Assembly: GCA_018819105.1 (NCBI GenBank)
Contig: JAHJQV010000018.1
Location: 111,787-175,786, forward strand
Reading direction: 5' to 3'
From: Gammaproteobacteria bacterium
Lineage (GTDB): Bacteria > Pseudomonadota > Gammaproteobacteria > Xanthomonadales > Wenzhouxiangellaceae
Length of the DNA stretch: 64,000 nt
Part shown: positions 14,602 through 23,731 of the stretch, piece after piece
Layout: each line of letters starts with the position of its first letter
How positions within the stretch are numbered: position 1 is the stretch's first letter
The notes under the pieces: model-generated
The model's database searches: none
What the model saw: the letters and a program-made list of their open reading frames with translations, nothing else
What the model was told of the DNA's origin: nothing
Made by a program: the position numbers and the translations under genes

Positions 14602-15831
14602 GTGGCAAAACGTGTATTGGTACTGGGTGGAGATGGTTTCTGCGGCTGGCCCACGGCGCTGCGCCTGTCCGCCCAGGGCTATCAGGTGGACATCGTCGAC
14701 AACCTGTCGCGGCGCAACATCGACAACGAGCTGTGCTGTGATTCGCTGACACCGATCACACCGATTGCCACGCGCATCGCCACCTGGCGACAGCTCACCG
14801 ACGAGGACATCGGTTTTCACCGCATTGACATCGCCACCGAGCCGGATGCGCTGCTACGCTGCATCGAACAGACCCAGCCCGACGCCATCGTGCATTTTGC
14901 CGAGCAGCGGGCGGCACCTTACTCAATGAAATCGGCCTGGCACAAGCGCTACACGGTGGACAACAACGTCTCCGGCACCAACAACCTGCTGGCCGCCGTG
15001 ATCGAGTGTGGTCGCGACATCCACATCGTGCATCTGGGCACCATGGGCGTGTACGGCTATGGTCGCGTCGATGGCGCGGTGATCCCGGAAGGCTACCTGC
15101 CGGTGCAGATCGAAACCGAAGCCGGCTGGCAGAAAACCGACATCCTGCACCCGGCCGATCCCGGCAGCATCTACCACACCACCAAAACCATCGACCAGTT
15201 GCTGTTCTACTTCTACAACAAGAACGACAACCTGCGCATCACCGATCTGCACCAGGGTGTGGTGTGGGGTACGCAGACACCGGAAACCGCCCGCCACCCG
15301 GCGCTGATCAACCGATTTGACTACGACGGCGATTACGGCACCGTGCTGAACCGTTTTCTCATGCAGGCCGCCATCGGCCACCCGCTCACCGTGTACGGCA
15401 GTGGCGGCCAGACGCGCGCCTTCATCCACATACGCGACACCGTGCGCTGCATCCAGCTCGCCATTGAAAACCCACCGAAAAGCGGCGAACGTGTCGACAT
15501 CTTCAATCAGGTCACCGAAACCTGGACGGTGGCGGAGCTGGCACAGAAGGTCGCCGACATCGCTGGCGCAGAGATTCGTCATTACCAGAATCCGCGCAAG
15601 GAAGCCGCCCACAACCGGTTGGAAGTCGAGCGCGGCAAGTTCCAGCAACTGGGCCTGAACCCGACCACGCTGGATCAGGGTCTGCTGGAGGAAGTGGTGG
15701 ACATCGCCCGGCGCTACCGCGAGCGCTGCGACGACGCCCGCATCCTGCCCAGTTCGCGCTGGACCAGAAACCAGCAGCTGGATAGCGAAGGCAGCAGCGG
15801 GCAGACACCGCCCGCCAGCGCCGCCGGCTGA
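14602..15831 (+). CDS. UDP-sulfoquinovose synthase-like sugar-nucleotide epimerase (SQD1/SqdB family)
   Basis: A 409-residue extended short-chain dehydrogenase. SQD1/SqdB enzymes convert UDP-glucose and sulfite to UDP-sulfoquinovose. Markers are the NAD-binding G-G-D-G-F-C-G-W at 9-16, F-A-E-Q-R-A-A-P-Y-S-M, L-G-T-M-G-V-Y-G with Thr147, and the catalytic Y-H-T-T-K pair Tyr191/Lys195. These match Thr145/Tyr182/Lys186 described for the plant enzyme. R-F-D-Y-D and H-P-L-T-V-Y-G-S-G-G-Q-T-R are also typical. GTG at 14602 is the preferred start, with a TTG ten codons earlier as the alternative. The next gene, a glycosyltransferase, begins 27 bp after the stop. Sulfonated-sugar chemistry is inferred from homology. 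Confidence 0.82.
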   Translation: MAKRVLVLGGDGFCGWPTALRLSAQGYQVDIVDNLSRRNIDNELCCDSLTPITPIATRIATWRQLTDEDIGFHRIDIATEPDALLRCIEQTQPDAIVHFAEQRAAPYSMKSAWHKRYTVDNNVSGTNNLLAAVIECGRDIHIVHLGTMGVYGYGRVDGAVIPEGYLPVQIETEAGWQKTDILHPADPGSIYHTTKTIDQLLFYFYNKNDNLRITDLHQGVVWGTQTPETARHPALINRFDYDGDYGTVLNRFLMQAAIGHPLTVYGSGGQTRAFIHIRDTVRCIQLAIENPPKSGERVDIFNQVTETWTVAELAQKVADIAGAEIRHYQNPRKEAAHNRLEVERGKFQQLGLNPTTLDQGLLEEVVDIARRYRERCDDARILPSSRWTRNQQLDSEGSSGQTPPASAAG

Positions 15832-15857
15832 CTGCGGATTCACCGCGACCTTTGCCG

Positions 15858-16895
15858 ATGAACATTCTGCTGGGCGTACAAACCACCGGCAACGGTCATA
15901 TCGTGCGTTCATCGGCACTGCTGCGGGAACTGCGCCAGCGCGGCCATCAGGTACGCTGCCTGCTCAGCGGCCCATCCACCGCCGGGCGCTGGGACGTGGC
16001 GCAGTTCGAGCCCTATCAGGTTTGTACCGGACTGACTTTCAGCAGCCGTGCCGGCAAGCTCGATTACCTGCGCACCACGCTGGACAACAAGCCGGTACAG
16101 TTTCTGCGCGATGTCGCCGGCCTGGCCTGGCAGGATCTGGATCTGGTCATCAGCGACTACGAGCCGGTCACAGCATGGATGGCCAAACGCCGCGGCGTGC
16201 CCAGCATCGGCATCGGCCACCTGTATGCCTTTGTGCACGATGTGCCCAAGGCCGGGGCCGGCATCTCGCACTGGGTTACCAACGTGTTCGCACCGGTGCA
16301 GTACCCGATGGGCTCACACTGGCACCACTTCGATCAGGCCATCCTGCCGCCGACCGTGGCCGATGACATCCATGCCCTGCCGATCAGCACGGACGAGCAC
16401 GTGCTGGTGTATTTGCCATTCGAGGATCAGGCTGCCGTCATCGCCCTGCTGCAACAGTTTCCCGCACAGCGCTTTCGCGTCTATTCCGGTACCGAAGCCA
16501 GCGGCGAGCAGGGCAATGTGCGCCTGTGCCGGATCGGCCGCAAAGCGTTCATTGAAGACCTCGCCAGCAGCCAGGGTGTGATCTGCAATGCCGGCTTCTC
16601 ACTGGTGTCCGAAGCGCTGCATCTGGGCAAGAAGGTGCTGGTGAAACCGCTCACCGGCCAGGTCGAGCAGGAATCCAACGCGCTAGCGCTGGAGCAGCTG
16701 CAGCTGGGCCGCTGGATGCACAAACTGTGCGCCGACAGCGTGCGCGACTTCCTCGCCATGGCAGCCATTGCGCCGTGTGACTGGCCGCAGATCATGGCAC
16801 CGCTGGCCGACTGGATCGCCGCCGGCCACTGGGATCAACCGCAGGCGCTGTTGCAGCAACTGTGGCCAGCAAGACAGCTCAAAGCCAGCGCATGA
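15858..16895 (+). CDS. MJ1255/VC2487-type glycosyltransferase
   Basis: A 345-residue GT-B-like glycosyltransferase. The N-terminal motif T-G-N-G-H-I-V-R-S resembles the donor-side loop of MurG-like enzymes. The C-terminal half holds the G-F-S-L-V-S-E-A-L-H-L-G-K-K-V-L-V-K-P segment that binds the nucleotide sugar. It follows the SQD1-like gene closely and its stop overlaps the ubiA start (ATGA at 16892-16895), so the three are probably co-transcribed. A natural inference is that it transfers the sugar made by the upstream enzyme, perhaps to a lipid, but the acceptor cannot be read from sequence. Confidence 0.75.
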   Translation: MNILLGVQTTGNGHIVRSSALLRELRQRGHQVRCLLSGPSTAGRWDVAQFEPYQVCTGLTFSSRAGKLDYLRTTLDNKPVQFLRDVAGLAWQDLDLVISDYEPVTAWMAKRRGVPSIGIGHLYAFVHDVPKAGAGISHWVTNVFAPVQYPMGSHWHHFDQAILPPTVADDIHALPISTDEHVLVYLPFEDQAAVIALLQQFPAQRFRVYSGTEASGEQGNVRLCRIGRKAFIEDLASSQGVICNAGFSLVSEALHLGKKVLVKPLTGQVEQESNALALEQLQLGRWMHKLCADSVRDFLAMAAIAPCDWPQIMAPLADWIAAGHWDQPQALLQQLWPARQLKASA

Positions 16896-17752
16896 ACCGC
16901 TGGCTGCGGCTGATGCGCTTCGATCGACCGATCGGCATCTGGCTGCTGCTGTGGCCGACCGCCTGGGCACTGATCGTTGCCGGACAGGGTCGCCCGAGCG
17001 TGGCCAATCTGCTTATTTTTGCCGCCGGCGTGGTGGTCATGCGCGCCGCCGGTTGCGTCATCAACGACTACGCCGATCGCGACATCGATCCCCACGTGGA
17101 ACGCACCCGGCAGCGGCCGCTGGCTGCCGGTGAAATCAGCCCGCACCAGGCGCTGTGGCTGTTTGTCGGCCTGCTTGGCCTGGCCCTGCTGCTGGTGCTG
17201 CAGACCAATGCCCTGACGGTCAAACTGGCGCTGGTGGGAGCCGGGCTGGCGGCGCTGTATCCGTTCTGCAAACGCTACACCCATCTGCCGCAGGTGGTGC
17301 TGGGTGCGGCCTTCGGCTGGGCCGTGCCGATGGCATTCGCCGCCGAAACCGGACAGGTGCCGGCGATTGCCTGGCTGCTGTTTGCCATCAACCTGCTGTG
17401 GACAGTGATCTACGACACCGAATACGCCATGTCCGACCGCGAGGACGACCTGCTGATCGGCGTCAAATCCACCGCCATCCTGTTTGGCGAGCACGATCGC
17501 CGCGTGCTTGCCGCCATGCAGCTTGGCATGCTGGCGCTGCTGGTCTGGTTCGGGCTGTCGCAATGGCAGGCTGCACCGCTTGACGCCTGGCCCTGGTGGC
17601 TGGCAGTGCTGATCACCGTCGTGCTGTTTGTGCTGCAGCAGCGCAAGATCGCCGGCCGCGAACGCCAGGCCTGCTTTCAGGCCTTCCTCGACAACAATCG
17701 CGTTGGCGCCACGCTGGCGCTGGGCCTGCTGCTGAGTTTCTGGCTGCGCTGA
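16892..17752 (+). CDS. ubiA: 4-hydroxybenzoate polyprenyltransferase
   Basis: A 286-residue integral membrane prenyltransferase of ubiquinone synthesis, which joins the polyprenyl chain to 4-hydroxybenzoate. Both Asp-rich Mg2+/diphosphate motifs are present: N-D-Y-A-D-R-D-I-D at about 56-64 and D-T-E-Y-A-M-S-D-R-E-D-D near 178-189. About eight hydrophobic helices surround them. The ATG at 16892 overlaps the glycosyltransferase stop. No ubiC chorismate lyase gene is beside it, unlike in E. coli. Confidence 0.92.
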   Translation: MNRWLRLMRFDRPIGIWLLLWPTAWALIVAGQGRPSVANLLIFAAGVVVMRAAGCVINDYADRDIDPHVERTRQRPLAAGEISPHQALWLFVGLLGLALLLVLQTNALTVKLALVGAGLAALYPFCKRYTHLPQVVLGAAFGWAVPMAFAAETGQVPAIAWLLFAINLLWTVIYDTEYAMSDREDDLLIGVKSTAILFGEHDRRVLAAMQLGMLALLVWFGLSQWQAAPLDAWPWWLAVLITVVLFVLQQRKIAGRERQACFQAFLDNNRVGATLALGLLLSFWLR

Positions 17753-17865
17753 TCAGCGAATTTCTTCCTCTATGCTACAGATTGTCTATCAAATCCAGCA
17801 ACATCTCGCGATGAGATCAACTTAAGGCGAACCATCTGCCTTGCAACTGTCGATCAAGCCTACCT

Positions 17866-19074
17866 TTATTGCGGGCTGTCATACCAGGCGCGAACGGTGC
17901 TGTTCAGCGTGGTCATGTCCAACTGGTAGATGCCGAGGCTGCCTCGCAGCAAGGTAAAGTTGTGCAGGCTGCCGGCTTCGAATTGCTGCCAGTATTCTTC
18001 CCCGCGGTGCTGGCTCATGTCGATGGCGGGTAGCTCCTGGTTCAGCGCCTGGTAGTAAGCGCCGGCGCTGGCTTCGTAAGTGGCGTTGATGGTTTCGGCG
18101 TCCACCGCGTTGTAACGCAGCATGGCCGGATACAGCGCGGCCAGCATGGCCGCCAGCAACATGGTGCCGACGGCAGCGCGTTCCAGCTTCGGTGCGCCGC
18201 GTCCGCTGATGACAATCAGCACCAGTGCCGGCATGGCCAGCACTAAAAAAGGCAGCTTTGGTACCGACTGCAGTGCCTGGTAGGGTGCCAGCATGAAATG
18301 ATCCACGGCAAAATAACCACCAAACACAAACAGCAGCACCACCTGCAGGCCCAGCCCCTTGTGGCTGCCGAGCTGGAATTCTCCGTTGTCGCTGGTGGCC
18401 AGCTCCGCCATGTTGGCCACCTCAATCCCGCGCGCTTGCAGCAGTTGCATCAGCGGTGCGTCATGAATGCGTCGGGCGTTGCTTTTGCCGGTGCCGAACA
18501 GCTCACGCAGGCCCATGCGGTGGTCTGTGCCATGCGGATTGAACCAGACATAGGGATTGATGCGGATTTCGTCCTTGCCGGTGGTCAGCACCAGGCGGTA
18601 GAAACGCAGACCCTGCGAGGTTCTGCGGGTGTGCTTGGGAGCCTCCAGTCGTGCACTGTCTATGTCGCGCCAGCGCAGCTGCCAGTCACCGCCGGTCTGT
18701 TTGAAGATCGACCAGCCCAGCCAGCCGGGCATGCTGGCGTGGATGCCATCAATGCCCACGCGCAAGCGGGCATGGCTTTGCTGCCACATCATGTTGAACG
18801 ACAGCAGCAAGCCGGCCAGCAGGCCCACACCCAGCAAACGGTCGGGCAGTGAGCCGGTGTAGGCACTGACGGCGGCAGAGGTGAATTTCTGCAGCACCTC
18901 AGACCTGGTGTGCTGTTCATTAGCGGCGCTGGCGATCAGCATCCAGGCCAAGCCAATCAGCAACAGCCACAGCAGCGCCTGAATGAAAATGAGCACACGC
19001 GTGTGGCTGGCACGCAGCAGCGACAGGGCCATGCGCAGTTCCACCGCGCTGTGCCGGGATGCAGTTGTTTTCAC
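17866..19074 (-). CDS. Membrane protein of unknown function
   Basis: 402 residues with an N-terminal helix at about 27-49, a second near 80-95, a soluble middle domain of about 150 residues, a cluster of three helices at about 245-325 and a soluble C-terminal tail of about 80 residues. The middle part contains W-R-D-I-D-S-A-R-L-E-A, a pattern seen in bacterial PH-like domains, followed by basic residues. I do not recognise a named family. It is a single gene, convergent with ubiA and separated from comF by about 130 bp. Confidence 0.7.
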   Translation of the reverse strand: MKTTASRHSAVELRMALSLLRASHTRVLIFIQALLWLLLIGLAWMLIASAANEQHTRSEVLQKFTSAAVSAYTGSLPDRLLGVGLLAGLLLSFNMMWQQSHARLRVGIDGIHASMPGWLGWSIFKQTGGDWQLRWRDIDSARLEAPKHTRRTSQGLRFYRLVLTTGKDEIRINPYVWFNPHGTDHRMGLRELFGTGKSNARRIHDAPLMQLLQARGIEVANMAELATSDNGEFQLGSHKGLGLQVVLLFVFGGYFAVDHFMLAPYQALQSVPKLPFLVLAMPALVLIVISGRGAPKLERAAVGTMLLAAMLAALYPAMLRYNAVDAETINATYEASAGAYYQALNQELPAIDMSQHRGEEYWQQFEAGSLHNFTLLRGSLGIYQLDMTTLNSTVRAWYDSPQ

Positions 19075-19207
19075 CGATGGTTTCTCCCTGAATTCTGGTG
19101 ATGCCGATAGCGATAAACATTGCTTACGACAGCAGGATGCGGTGCCATCCTCCAGGCACTGCGTTCACATGGTTATCACATTGTAGCAGCTTCGGCCGCT
19201 GCCGCCA

Positions 19208-19963
19208 TCAATCGATTCTGCTGGCGCGTGCCAGCACCCAGACATCCACGCGCTGACATCCTGCGCGTTTCAGCAATCTGGCACAGGCCTCCACCGTGCT
19301 GCCCGAGGTCATCACATCGTCGATCAGACAGACGTGTGCCGGCACCTCGCCGTGGACACTGAAAGCGGCTCGCAGGTTGCGTCGTCTGGCGGCCAGATCC
19401 AGCCCGGCCTGCGGTCGCGTGCGACGAATTCGTGCCAGCAGCGATGGCCGCAGATTCAGCTGCATGTCCCGGCGCTGCAGGCAACGCTGCAAATCTCGTG
19501 CAATCAGATGGGATTGATTGAATCCCCGCCGCAACAGCCGCCATCGATGCAGCGGCACCGGCACCAGCGCCTGCGGTAGAGCTAAATCACCGGCAGCGAT
19601 GGCATCGGCAATGTGTGCGCCTGCGGTCTCGGCCAGCACCCTGCCAGCCACCTGCTGACGCTGGTACTTGAACGCCGTAAGCATGCCCTGCACCGGCTGC
19701 GCATACAGCCAGATCGCAAACACCTGATCAAACGAAGGCAGTTTCTGCTGACAGCGACCGCACAACGCCGCCATCACCGCCAGTGGCTCGGCACAACGCT
19801 GGCACTGCTGTTGCAGCAGTGGCAGCTCGTCGGCGCAGGCGCGGCACAGATCTCGCGGCTGATCCGAACGCTGCTGGCACACGACACAACGCCATGGATG
19901 CAGCAGACTGAGCGCCTGCTGCAACCAGCCACCTGAAGCTTGATGAGGCTTTGCTGTGGGCAT
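19208..19963 (-). CDS. comF: ComF family phosphoribosyltransferase-like protein
   Basis: 251 residues. The N-terminus carries a double zinc-ribbon (C-V-V-C, C-R-A-C, C-Q-R-C and C-G-R-C pairs at about 27-72), as in ComF/GntX. The C-terminal half is a type I phosphoribosyltransferase fold with the PRPP loop V-C-L-I-D-D-V-M-T-S-G-S-T at about 212-224. ComF is needed for uptake of single-stranded DNA in naturally competent bacteria, and GntX has a related role in using DNA as food. Its place next to the biotin genes is a recurrent gammaproteobacterial arrangement. Confidence 0.88.
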   Translation of the reverse strand: MPTAKPHQASGGWLQQALSLLHPWRCVVCQQRSDQPRDLCRACADELPLLQQQCQRCAEPLAVMAALCGRCQQKLPSFDQVFAIWLYAQPVQGMLTAFKYQRQQVAGRVLAETAGAHIADAIAAGDLALPQALVPVPLHRWRLLRRGFNQSHLIARDLQRCLQRRDMQLNLRPSLLARIRRTRPQAGLDLAARRRNLRAAFSVHGEVPAHVCLIDDVMTSGSTVEACARLLKRAGCQRVDVWVLARASRID

Positions 19964-20052
19964 GGGCTGCCGTTTTCGCTCCCGCTTTGGCGCAGCATCG
20001 GCTGCGGTACCGATCTATAATGCCTGCTGAACTTCACCTTGGCAAAACATCC

Positions 20053-21384
20053 ATGAACGCCAGCCTGCAACAAGCCAGCAGCGCTCTTCAGCGTGGCAAT
20101 CTGGGTCGTGCCGGCAGTTTGCTGGAACAACTCAGACTGACCGCCACCAGCGATCCAAAAATGTGGCTGCTGTCAGCCAGCTATCACCACCAGACCGGTG
20201 ACCGCGCCAGCGCCATTCAGGATCTGCGCACCGCCAGCGCCATGGCGCTGGACGACGCGCAGACGCGACAACAGATACTGCTGGCGTACATGAATCTGCA
20301 GGCCTGGGATCAGGCCATGGCGCTGTTGCAGCAGATCGACCCGCAACAGCGCCAGCATCCACTCGAGTACGCCCGCTGTCTGTGGGGGCTGGGTGAGTAT
20401 GCGCTTAGCCTTGAGCGCTGGCAGCACTACGCCCGCGCACTGCCCGAGGTGGCGGAGGTGCAGTACCGGCTGTGGCAGTGTCTGGAGCGCCTGGGCATGA
20501 CTGCTGCCGCCGATCAGCAACGTGGCACCTGCCGGGCCTGGATCGGCCAGCATGTTGGCATCAGCATGATGGAACTGGCGCATCTGGTGGCCGCACAGCA
20601 ATACGCTGAGGGCTGGAATCTGCTGCAACGTGGCTTTGCCCATCACGGCAAGGATGCCCAGCCGCTGATCAACGCAGCCGTCTGCCTTGGCGCATGGCCG
20701 GATGCGGCCGAGAGCCAGCCGGCCACGCTGGACACCGGGCGCATGCGCGATCAGCTCAACCAGAACGGTGAGGCTTTGTTATCCGGTCAGCGCTGGTTGT
20801 GGCAGCAGCGACCACAGGACATCCATGGCAATTCCACGCGCATGCTGCAGGCTGCCATTGAGGCAGTGCCGGCTGAGTTGCTTGGCAGCGGGCTGGTGCT
20901 TGAGTTCGGGGTGTTTCATGGCCGTAGTATCCGCATCATCGCCACCGCCCCGGCCATCCAGTCGCAGGGCTGCCACGTGCATGGTTTCGACAGCTTTGCC
21001 GGCCTGCCGGAAGACTGGAACCATGAAGCTGCCGGCAGCTACAGCACCCAGGGTCGCCAGCCGGAGGTGCCCGACAATGTGAGTTTGCACGCGGGCTGGT
21101 TCAGCGCCTCGCTGGATGCCTTTCTGCATGAACATCCCGAACCGGTGGCGCTGGTGCATCTGGACTGTGATCTGTACAGCTCAACCCGGGACGTGTTGCA
21201 AGGCTTGAAAGATCGCTTGCAAGCCGGCACGGTGCTGGTGTTTGACGAGTTGCTCGCCTATCCTGGTTATGAGCAGCACGAACTGCGCGCGTGGCAGGAA
21301 TGCATGCGTGACTGGCCCGGCAGTTTCCGCGTTATCGGCGCTTCGTTCATGGGGCGCGCGGTGGCGTTACAGCTCACGGCCTGA
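20053..21384 (+). CDS. TPR-containing TylF-like class I methyltransferase
   Basis: A 443-residue fusion. The first 200 residues form TPR-like helical repeats. The C-terminal half (about 270-443) resembles macrocin O-methyltransferase (TylF): [10 protein letters not shown] as the SAM loop, [21 protein letters not shown] and V-F-D-E-L-L. The D-C-D and D-E positions fit a metal-dependent site. The ATG at 20053 is chosen because an upstream in-frame ATG at 20020 overlaps a TATAAT box (20016-20021), which probably belongs to the promoter. It diverges from comF and precedes bioB. The acceptor is unknown. Confidence 0.75.
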   Translation: MNASLQQASSALQRGNLGRAGSLLEQLRLTATSDPKMWLLSASYHHQTGDRASAIQDLRTASAMALDDAQTRQQILLAYMNLQAWDQAMALLQQIDPQQRQHPLEYARCLWGLGEYALSLERWQHYARALPEVAEVQYRLWQCLERLGMTAAADQQRGTCRAWIGQHVGISMMELAHLVAAQQYAEGWNLLQRGFAHHGKDAQPLINAAVCLGAWPDAAESQPATLDTGRMRDQLNQNGEALLSGQRWLWQQRPQDIHGNSTRMLQAAIEAVPAELLGSGLVLEFGVFHGRSIRIIATAPAIQSQGCHVHGFDSFAGLPEDWNHEAAGSYSTQGRQPEVPDNVSLHAGWFSASLDAFLHEHPEPVALVHLDCDLYSSTRDVLQGLKDRLQAGTVLVFDELLAYPGYEQHELRAWQECMRDWPGSFRVIGASFMGRAVALQLTA

Positions 21385-21402
21385 CAACATTCTGCTGCAA
21401 TC

Positions 21403-21435
21403 TCGTCAACCTGATAAACTGGCTGAAGTTGACCA
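21403..21435 (+). promoter_or_regulatory. Candidate BirA operator upstream of bioB
   Basis: The half-sites TCGTCAACC (21403-21411) and AGTTGACCA (21427-21435) are inverted, with a 15-bp spacer. They fit the known biotin-repressor layout TTGTnAACC-N14/15-GGTTnACAA with two arm mismatches. It lies about 45-75 bp before the bioB start. It would act only if the genome's BirA has the DNA-binding domain, which cannot be seen here. Confidence 0.5.
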
Positions 21436-21479
21436 CATTCGCTGTGGTTGTCGATTTCACCCACAACAGCATGATCATT

Positions 21480-22517
21480 ATGTCAGCCAATCCTGATTCC
21501 ATCACGTCCGGCGCGCATGAGCGCATCGCCATCAGACCGCCGGTTGCCAGCAACAAGCCCAAAGCAGCAGCCGATGGCCTGCGCCACGACTGGCAGCTCG
21601 ACGACATCCGCGCGCTGTACACGCAGCCGTTCAATGATCTGCTGTGGCAGGCGCAGCAGCTGCATCGACAGCACTTTGACCCCAATGCGGTGCAGATCAG
21701 CACACTGCTCAGCATCAAGACCGGCGGTTGCCCGGAGGACTGCAAGTACTGTCCGCAGAGTGTGCATTACAACACCGGACTGGGACGCGAAAAGCTACTC
21801 GACAAGCAGCATGTGGTGGACGCAGCCAGGGCCGCCAGGGCGGCCGGTGCCAGTCGCTTCTGCATGGGCGCAGCCTGGCGTCAGCCCACCGACCGCAACA
21901 TCGACAAGGTCATCGAACTGGTGCAGGCGGTGCGCGATGAAGGACTGGAAACCTGCATCACGCTGGGCATGCTCAAGGCCGAGCAGGCGCAGAAGCTGAA
22001 AGCCGCCGGGCTGGACTACTACAACCACAATCTGGATTCCTCGCCGGAATACTACCGCGAGGTGATCTCCACCCGCAGTTATCAGGAGCGTCTGGACACG
22101 CTGGAAAATGTGCGTCAGGCTGGTCTGAAGACCTGTTGTGGAGGCATCATCGGCATGGGCGAAAGCCGCGATGACCGGCTCGGTCTGCTGCAACAACTGG
22201 CCAATCTGCCGGAACATCCGCAAAGCGTTCCGATCAACCTGCTGGTTCAGGTCGAAGGCACCCCGCTGCACGGCGTCGATGCGCTCGACGAACTGGAGTT
22301 CGTGCGCACCATCGCCACCGCGCGCATCCTCATGCCCAAATCCATGGTGCGGCTGTCGGCCGGGCGTGAGAACATGAGCGATGCCACCCAGGCGTTGTGC
22401 TTTCTCGCCGGCGCCAACTCGATCTTTTACGGTGAACAACTGCTGACCACATCCAATCCGGCCACCCAGGCTGATCAGCAGCTGTTCCAGCGTCTGGGCC
22501 TGCAGCCCATGGCGTAA
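21480..22517 (+). CDS. bioB: Biotin synthase
   Basis: A radical-SAM enzyme that inserts sulfur into dethiobiotin, the last step of biotin synthesis. The [4Fe-4S] motif C-P-E-D-C-K-Y-C places Cys84, Cys88 and Cys91. Family blocks such as [27 protein letters not shown] and the [2Fe-2S]-region motifs are intact. With the ATG at 21480 it has 345 residues and about 30 more N-terminal residues than E. coli BioB. ATG 21471 is an alternative start. It is the first of the bioB-F-H-C run. Confidence 0.95.
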   Translation: MSANPDSITSGAHERIAIRPPVASNKPKAAADGLRHDWQLDDIRALYTQPFNDLLWQAQQLHRQHFDPNAVQISTLLSIKTGGCPEDCKYCPQSVHYNTGLGREKLLDKQHVVDAARAARAAGASRFCMGAAWRQPTDRNIDKVIELVQAVRDEGLETCITLGMLKAEQAQKLKAAGLDYYNHNLDSSPEYYREVISTRSYQERLDTLENVRQAGLKTCCGGIIGMGESRDDRLGLLQQLANLPEHPQSVPINLLVQVEGTPLHGVDALDELEFVRTIATARILMPKSMVRLSAGRENMSDATQALCFLAGANSIFYGEQLLTTSNPATQADQQLFQRLGLQPMA

Positions 22518-22531
22518 CCCGCCAACTGCTC

Positions 22532-23731
22532 ATGATGGCGTCGGCGATGACAGCACAGCTTGACTGGTCCGCGACGATTCAGCAGCGCCAGCAGCGGCTG
22601 CGCGCGCAGCACCTTTGTCGGCAAACCCAGGCTTACCGGGTGGTCGGTGATGTGCTGCTGCACGATGACCGCAGCGGCCAGACGCTGATCCATTTCAGCG
22701 GCAACGATTATCTTGGACTGAGCCAGCATCCGGCATTGCAGGCCGCGCTCGCCAGCGCGGCTGCGGCCGGCAGCGGCAGTGGCGCCTCGCGTCTGGTCAG
22801 CGGCAGCCGCCCTGAGCACGATGCGCTGGAACAGGCGCTGGCGGAGCGCTTCGAGCGCGATGCGGCATTGTGTTTCAGCAGTGGTTTCGTGGCCAATGTC
22901 AGCGTGCTGCAGGCGCTGGCGCAACGCGAAGATGTGCTGTTGCTGGACAAGCTATGTCACGCCTCATTGATCGATGGTGCCCGACTCGCTGCTGCCGGAT
23001 GCCGACGTTATCGCCACAACGATGTTGCGCATTGTCGCCAACTGCTGCTGCAATCGGCACGCACGGGCATGCGCGTGCTGGCCAGCGATGGCGTTTTCTC
23101 CATGGACGGCGACCAGGCCCCGGTGCAGCAACTGGCTGCGCTGGCTGCAGCCAACCGGGCGTTACTCATCATCGACGACGCCCATGGCATCGGCGTGCTT
23201 GGTGAGCACGGTCTTGGTCTGCTCGAACAGCAGGGCCTTGGTCAGCAACAGGTGCCGCTGCTGATCGGCACCTTTGGCAAGTCGTTCGGTCTGGCAGGTG
23301 CCTTCATCACCGGCCAGGCGGATCTGATCGATCACCTGCGCAATGTCTGCCGTGGTCTCATCTACACCACCGCCGCGCCACCGCCGCTGGTGCATGCGCA
23401 ACGGGTTTCGCTGCGTGTGCAGGCAGAAGAAGGCTGGCGACGTGAGCGCCTGCGCGAGAACATCGACTGGTTTGTTGCCCATGCCAACGTTGCCGGTGTG
23501 CCGCTGCTGCCCTCACACAGCGCCATCCAGCCGGTGCTGATCGGTGACAACCAGCTGGCCCTGCAGGCACAGGAAGCGCTGCGCCAGCAGGGACTGCTGG
23601 TGGTGGCGATACGCCCACCCACGGTGCCCCAGGGCACCGCCCGCCTGCGCATCACGCTTTCGGCATTGCACAGCAAGCGACAGCTGCAGCAACTGATCGA
23701 TGCACTGAGCCAGCTGGAGCTGCCAGCATGA
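22532..23731 (+). CDS. bioF: 8-amino-7-oxononanoate synthase
   Basis: A PLP-dependent alpha-oxoamine synthase joining pimeloyl-thioester and alanine to give KAPA. F-S-G-N-D-Y-L-G-L is near the N-terminus, D-D-A-H-G-I-G-V-L-G carries the cofactor-contact Asp/His, and the Schiff-base lysine is in G-T-F-G-K-S-F-G (about Lys250). It has 399 residues from ATG 22532. A second ATG at 22547 gives 394 and fits the family equally well. The 3' end overlaps bioH by 4 bp, so translation is coupled. Confidence 0.94.
   Translation: MMASAMTAQLDWSATIQQRQQRLRAQHLCRQTQAYRVVGDVLLHDDRSGQTLIHFSGNDYLGLSQHPALQAALASAAAAGSGSGASRLVSGSRPEHDALEQALAERFERDAALCFSSGFVANVSVLQALAQREDVLLLDKLCHASLIDGARLAAAGCRRYRHNDVAHCRQLLLQSARTGMRVLASDGVFSMDGDQAPVQQLAALAAANRALLIIDDAHGIGVLGEHGLGLLEQQGLGQQQVPLLIGTFGKSFGLAGAFITGQADLIDHLRNVCRGLIYTTAAPPPLVHAQRVSLRVQAEEGWRRERLRENIDWFVAHANVAGVPLLPSHSAIQPVLIGDNQLALQAQEALRQQGLLVVAIRPPTVPQGTARLRITLSALHSKRQLQQLIDALSQLELPA

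Noticed and set aside
17094-17106. A CCACGTGGAAC string in ubiA as another parS site
   Set aside because: The left half lacks the TGTT arm, so it is only a chance half-match.
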